From: Candidatus Omnitrophota bacterium
GTDB taxonomy: Bacteria > Omnitrophota > Gorgyraeia > Gygaellales > JAQTUX01
Assembly (NCBI GenBank): GCA_028707125.1
Contig: JAQTUX010000001.1
Location: forward strand, 248,001-312,000
Reading direction: 5' to 3'
DNA: 64,000 nt
Below the pieces are notes generated by a model. That model worked only from the letters and a program-made list of their open reading frames with translations, had not been told where the DNA came from and ran no database searches. Positions within the stretch are counted from its first letter, which is position 1; the number at the start of each line of letters is the position of its first letter. The position numbers and the translations under genes are program-made. Below, one piece after another: positions 60,630 through 64,000 of this stretch.

Positions 60630-61599
60630 ATCCCATATGATTGGAAGGCCGAAATTCTGCGTTATAGAGGTATCGCATAGATGCATGTTCCGCTGCAAGA
60701 TGTGCAACTACGGAGTATCCGCGCCCGAGCCGGAGGTCAGCGTCGGAGAACTGATAGGATACGTATCGTCATTCAAGGATTTTGTGAACACGCCTTTTGA
60801 GATAAACATCTCCGGCGGAGAGCCGCTTTTAAAAGAGGGCGCGCTGGAATTGCTGGGGTTCATCAGCGGCCTGGGATTTAACAGCTCCATGGCCACCAAC
60901 GCCTATTTGATCAACAGGGAAAACGCCAGGCGCCTGGCGGATTCAGGGGTGGGGGTTGTCCCCATATCCTTGGACAGTTTAGATGGGCGCGTCCACGACT
61001 ACCTTAGAGGAAAGGATGGGGCGCATAAGAACGCCATGGATGCCTTAAATTATTTTATGGAATACAGGGGCAGATTGAGGGGGGTGGTTATCCAGTCGAT
61101 CATCATGGAGCCGACGCTGGATGGGCTGGTGGAGCTTGCCGGATGGGCCGATCAAAGGGACATCTCGGTATCATTTATGGCGGTAATGCGGCCGAATATG
61201 GTCCCTGTTGATTTAAGATGGCATGAAAGAGAGGAGTTCAGCTTTCTCTGGCCGAAGGATACCGCTAAAGCGCATTCCGTCATTGATAAGCTGATAGAAA
61301 TGAAACAGTCGGGCTGCCGCGTAGATACGCCTGTCGGCCAGTTGAGGCGTTTTAAGTCGTATTTCGCCGATCCGCTTCAGTTCGTAAGAAAGGCCAGCTG
61401 CGGCCTGGGCGAGGATATCGTCCATATAAATAACAAGGGCGACATTTACCTTTGCTGCGAGATGGAACCGATCGGTAACGTAAAAGACGCCGATATACGC
61501 TATACCTGGTTTTCGCCGAAAGCCGCGCGGGTCAGGCGGGAGATAAAAAAATGCCGGAGAAATTGCGCGGAGATGATAAACTGCTATCGGGAGGAGTGA
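60616..61599 (+). CDS. Tandem-family radical SAM/SPASM protein, member 13
   Basis: Protein of 327 residues from ATG 60616, overlapping member 12 by 14 bases. The frame is open much further upstream, but that part lies inside member 12 and has no family match. C23, C27 and C30 (CMFRCKMC), with C15 as the extra cysteine. SGGEPLL is the SAM motif; the Trp that usually follows the cluster motif is absent (CNYGVS). The family block is FLWPKDTAK, and the auxiliary cysteines are SCGLGE, YLCCE and CRRNCAEMINC. It is complete, in contrast to member 12. Confidence 0.82.
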   Translation: MPNDKSHMIGRPKFCVIEVSHRCMFRCKMCNYGVSAPEPEVSVGELIGYVSSFKDFVNTPFEINISGGEPLLKEGALELLGFISGLGFNSSMATNAYLINRENARRLADSGVGVVPISLDSLDGRVHDYLRGKDGAHKNAMDALNYFMEYRGRLRGVVIQSIIMEPTLDGLVELAGWADQRDISVSFMAVMRPNMVPVDLRWHEREEFSFLWPKDTAKAHSVIDKLIEMKQSGCRVDTPVGQLRRFKSYFADPLQFVRKASCGLGEDIVHINNKGDIYLCCEMEPIGNVKDADIRYTWFSPKAARVRREIKKCRRNCAEMINCYREE

Positions 61600-61603
61600 C
61601 GGC

Positions 61604-63274
61604 GTGAAGGCGGGGAAAATAAGCATTTTTTATAAAGAGCTAAGAAGCGCCTGCCCCAGGAATATAAAGGGGGTTTTCCGCAACCCGGGAAAGCTGCTGC
61701 GGTATGCCAGGGCATTTTTTAATTATGATATGGGGGCCGACGATAAGAACATGCGGCCTATGGATACGGCCAACGCATGCTGTTTATTCGGGGACTTTGA
61801 AGAGCTGCACGACAGGATCGCTGGCAGAGAAGGCGGCTACAAAGATAAGATATCGAGCATCGGGTCCGCCTTGAGCCGGAAACAACCAGTGAAGATAAGC
61901 GTGGGGATATCGCGTTATAACTTCGGGCGGCTGCATAAGGTCTGCGAGCATGGAATGGCGCTTTTGGGAGAGAAGGCGGATCTATCAGGGATCGGTCTTG
62001 AGGTCTTTCCCGTCAAGGACCTGCCGCAGAATTTCATCGCTTATATTGAGGCATTGAAGCAGCGCCTTGACCCGCAAAAAATAGAACTCGTTGTCCACGA
62101 CAATGAGTTGATGGATATCCTCAAGACCGTGGGGCTGCACGCGCGGGTAAACGACGAGCGGGAGAAGGACCTCCTGCGGCTTCTGGGGGTCATAAGCGAA
62201 CAGGTATTTATCGGGCCGCAGACGATCGTCTTTGATCCCTATCACAGGTGCAATACCAGATGTAAACATTGCTGGGTGCATACGCCCGGGGTCAGCCATC
62301 CCGAGGAGTTCCTTGACCGCAAATTTGATTTTGAGATATTCAAGCGGATTATAGACGATGCTTCGGAGATGAAGGTGGACGGCATCATCCTGCAGGGTGA
62401 CGGCGAACCGCTGATATACGACAAGTTCATGCCCATGCTCAGATACGCCAAGTCCAGGGACCTGGGTGTCCTGTTTTTTACCAACGGCATCCTCCTTGAT
62501 AAGGAAAAATCAAAAGAGGTGATAGACCTGGGGGTCAATGAGATATACTGCAGCTTTCCCGCCGGGACAGCCGTTACCTACGAAAAGATATCCTCTGTGC
62601 AGCCGGCGGAAACATTTTATAAGGTCCGGGATAACCTCAAGAGCTTTATGTCGTTAAGAAGGGGGATGAATAAACCGCATCCGCGGCTTATCATCAGCCA
62701 CGTAATACATAATATGAATTATCATGAATTGACGGAGATGGCCGGGATGGACGCCGATATAGCGCCCGACGCGGTCAGGTTCTACCTTATAAGGCTGGAC
62801 GTGATGAACAGGTTCCTCCAGCTTGAGCCCCGTCAGATAGAGGAGATAAAAAGGCAGGTGCCGGAGATCTCCAGGATCTTGAAAGAAAAGAACATAGAGT
62901 TCGTGGATAATTTCGGTTTCCAGCTGAACAATTATGATGAAAAGACCGGCGCCTGGTCCAAGGATTTCTTCCTGAGGCACGGCTGCAATATCGGCTGGTA
63001 TTTCAACCTTATACCGGCGAGATACGATATGAGCTTCTGCTGCCACCTGCGGACCGTGGGATACGTTGACAGGCAGTCATTCAAGGATATCTGGAACTCG
63101 GTGGATTACTGGCGCTGGAGAAGGCAGGCGAAATATTTAAAAGACAATAAATACGCGAAATTCGCCAACGGGCAGGTTCTTTATGACGAACATTGCGACC
63201 ATTGCGATAATCACCAGACGATAATAAGGAATTTACGGGAGATCAGGAAGTATGGTCTGGATAAATACTATTAA
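61604..63274 (+). CDS. Radical SAM/SPASM protein paralogous to the first one, without exporter-type domains
   Basis: Protein of 556 residues with a GTG start at 61604, 4 bases after member 13. Its N-terminal half (ISRYNFGRLHKVCEHG, DNELMDILKTVG, EREKDLLRLLG, FIGPQTIVFDPYH) and its core (CNTRCKHCWVH; C216, C220, C223; QGDGEPLI; LFFTNGILLD) match the last 460 residues of the protein at 32053. The two exporter-type domains of that protein are missing. The C-terminal cysteines are SFCCHLRTVGY and EHCDHCDNHQ. The two paralogues are the first and last radical SAM genes of the series. Confidence 0.82.
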   Translation: MKAGKISIFYKELRSACPRNIKGVFRNPGKLLRYARAFFNYDMGADDKNMRPMDTANACCLFGDFEELHDRIAGREGGYKDKISSIGSALSRKQPVKISVGISRYNFGRLHKVCEHGMALLGEKADLSGIGLEVFPVKDLPQNFIAYIEALKQRLDPQKIELVVHDNELMDILKTVGLHARVNDEREKDLLRLLGVISEQVFIGPQTIVFDPYHRCNTRCKHCWVHTPGVSHPEEFLDRKFDFEIFKRIIDDASEMKVDGIILQGDGEPLIYDKFMPMLRYAKSRDLGVLFFTNGILLDKEKSKEVIDLGVNEIYCSFPAGTAVTYEKISSVQPAETFYKVRDNLKSFMSLRRGMNKPHPRLIISHVIHNMNYHELTEMAGMDADIAPDAVRFYLIRLDVMNRFLQLEPRQIEEIKRQVPEISRILKEKNIEFVDNFGFQLNNYDEKTGAWSKDFFLRHGCNIGWYFNLIPARYDMSFCCHLRTVGYVDRQSFKDIWNSVDYWRWRRQAKYLKDNKYAKFANGQVLYDEHCDHCDNHQTIIRNLREIRKYGLDKYY

Positions 63275-63278
63275 TTCA

Positions 63279-64000
63279 ATGCGCCGATCTAAGGAAAGAG
63301 CCGCCTCAATAGCCTTCGGCATAGTGTTGTTTTTTCTGCTCCTTGAGCTTGGCATGCGCGCGGGAGCGGCCCTGCTGGCGTATTCGCAGGAACACAGGAA
63401 CATAGTTTCCTTAAGGCAGAAACATACCTGCCGCATCGTCTGCCTTGGAGAGTCCACGACAGCCGGAGGGATGTATTCTTATCCGGCGCGGCTGGAAGAA
63501 GTCCTGAACAACGCCGGCATAGGCAGGGAATTCAGCGTGATAAATAAGGGCGTAGTTGGGATAGATACATCGGGAATACTGGCTGGTTTAGACGGCGTCC
63601 TTGATAAATATGAGCCGGATATAGTGATCGCGATGATGGGGGCAAACGATGAGCGGCCGCACCTGCTCTTTCATGTTGATTCCGGTTCGACGATAGTGGA
63701 TCTTCTCGCCGGCTTAAAGACCGTTAAGCTGGCAAGAATGCTTTGGTTTAATATCAATAGCAGGATCAGGCCGCCGCGGGCCATAAGGTCCGCCACGGAA
63801 AACAGCACGGTATATTTTGACCTGGGCCAGTTTTACAGGGACCGCAGGGAATATGTGAAGGCGGAGGAGATGTTCAGGGCCGCCGCGCAGGAGAATACGG
63901 CTGATTACAGGCCCTATTTTGAGCTGGGCTGCCTCTATAAGAAAAGAGGGGATTTTTCCGGAGCGGCGGGGATGTTCAAGAGGGCGATAGAATTGGAGCC
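63279..64000 (+). CDS. SGNH-like membrane protein with TPR, third copy (3' end outside window)
   Basis: The frame runs off the right edge, with about 240 residues visible. ATG 63279 fits the membrane helix (IAFGIVLFFLLLELGMRAG) and the layout of the other two copies; ATG 63252 is in frame and overlaps the gene upstream. Block I reads LGESTTAGG, so the Asp of GDS is Glu; the Ser is kept. Block III is MMGANDE. A TPR-like insert begins near 63820 (YVKAEEMFRAAAQE, GDFSGAAGMFKRAIELE). Block V would lie beyond the window. It is more diverged than the copies at 40801 and 53685. Confidence 0.72.
   Translation, partial: MRRSKERAASIAFGIVLFFLLLELGMRAGAALLAYSQEHRNIVSLRQKHTCRIVCLGESTTAGGMYSYPARLEEVLNNAGIGREFSVINKGVVGIDTSGILAGLDGVLDKYEPDIVIAMMGANDERPHLLFHVDSGSTIVDLLAGLKTVKLARMLWFNINSRIRPPRAIRSATENSTVYFDLGQFYRDRREYVKAEEMFRAAAQENTADYRPYFELGCLYKKRGDFSGAAGMFKRAIELE

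Noticed and set aside
28571-64000. RiPP (modified peptide) cluster, because SPASM radical SAM proteins often modify peptides
   Set aside because: The gaps between genes never exceed about 6 bases and no small Gly/Cys-rich precursor gene, protease or leader-binding (RRE-like) domain was recognised. A precursor encoded elsewhere cannot be excluded.

Overview
The window reads as bacterial chromosome from an uncultured lineage of the PVC superphylum, most likely Omnitrophota. This is an inference from a PVC-style secretin/PilM locus, heavy gene overlap, several families of short palindromic repeats and an abundance of radical SAM enzymes. No rRNA, tRNA or CRISPR array was recognised. Every gene I accept lies on the + strand.

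Region 1 (1-8.3 kb): the end of a type II secretion/type IV pilus operon (GspC/PilP-like protein, then a secretin with an unusual TonB-C-like tail), followed by a housekeeping run: an RluA-type pseudouridine synthase, a large GH94/GT36-like glycoside phosphorylase homologue, two tiny ferritin-like half proteins, a ribulose-phosphate 3-epimerase-like protein missing a metal ligand, and a YqeY protein. Region 2 (8.3-18.6 kb): a second secretion/pilus operon behind a near-consensus promoter: PilM-PilN fusion, PilO/PilP-like protein, a 1232-residue coiled-coil/TPR secretin, a GspE/PilB ATPase, a GspJ-like pseudopilin and a secreted Ig-like protein. Region 3 (18.6-28.4 kb): a 3008-residue repetitive surface fibre protein ending in a self-cleaving S74 chaperone domain, then a small element carrying a four-helix-bundle (23S rRNA IVP/S23) gene inside nested inverted repeats. 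Two gene-less copies of the inner repeat, at 16.4 and 18.6 kb, look like internal-deletion (MITE-like) derivatives of it.

Region 4 (28.5 kb to the end, at least 35 kb) is the striking part. From one candidate promoter runs an unbroken series of 26 co-directional genes with almost no intergenic DNA. It opens with a Wzm/Wzt-type ABC polymer exporter and then holds 21 radical SAM enzymes and three membrane-anchored SGNH/TPR proteins. Thirteen of the radical SAM genes are small tandem paralogues of about 330-350 residues. All thirteen share an extra cysteine exactly eight residues before the CX3CX2C cluster motif. Twelve of them end in a SPASM-like set of five cysteines closing with CX3CX5C. Five others are B12-dependent-type radical SAM proteins, two of them with N-terminal TPRs. 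Two further large radical SAM proteins, paralogous to each other, stand first and last in the radical SAM series.

The link between the parts is an undescribed domain of about 200 residues. It occurs three times behind the ATPase of the exporter, twice in the first radical SAM protein and once at the end of the second. In Wzt proteins the C-terminal region recognises the exported polymer, so sharing this domain suggests that exporter and radical SAM enzymes handle the same polymer. My working model is an assembly line of radical-based modification coupled to export. Neither the polymer nor the chemistry can be read from the sequence.
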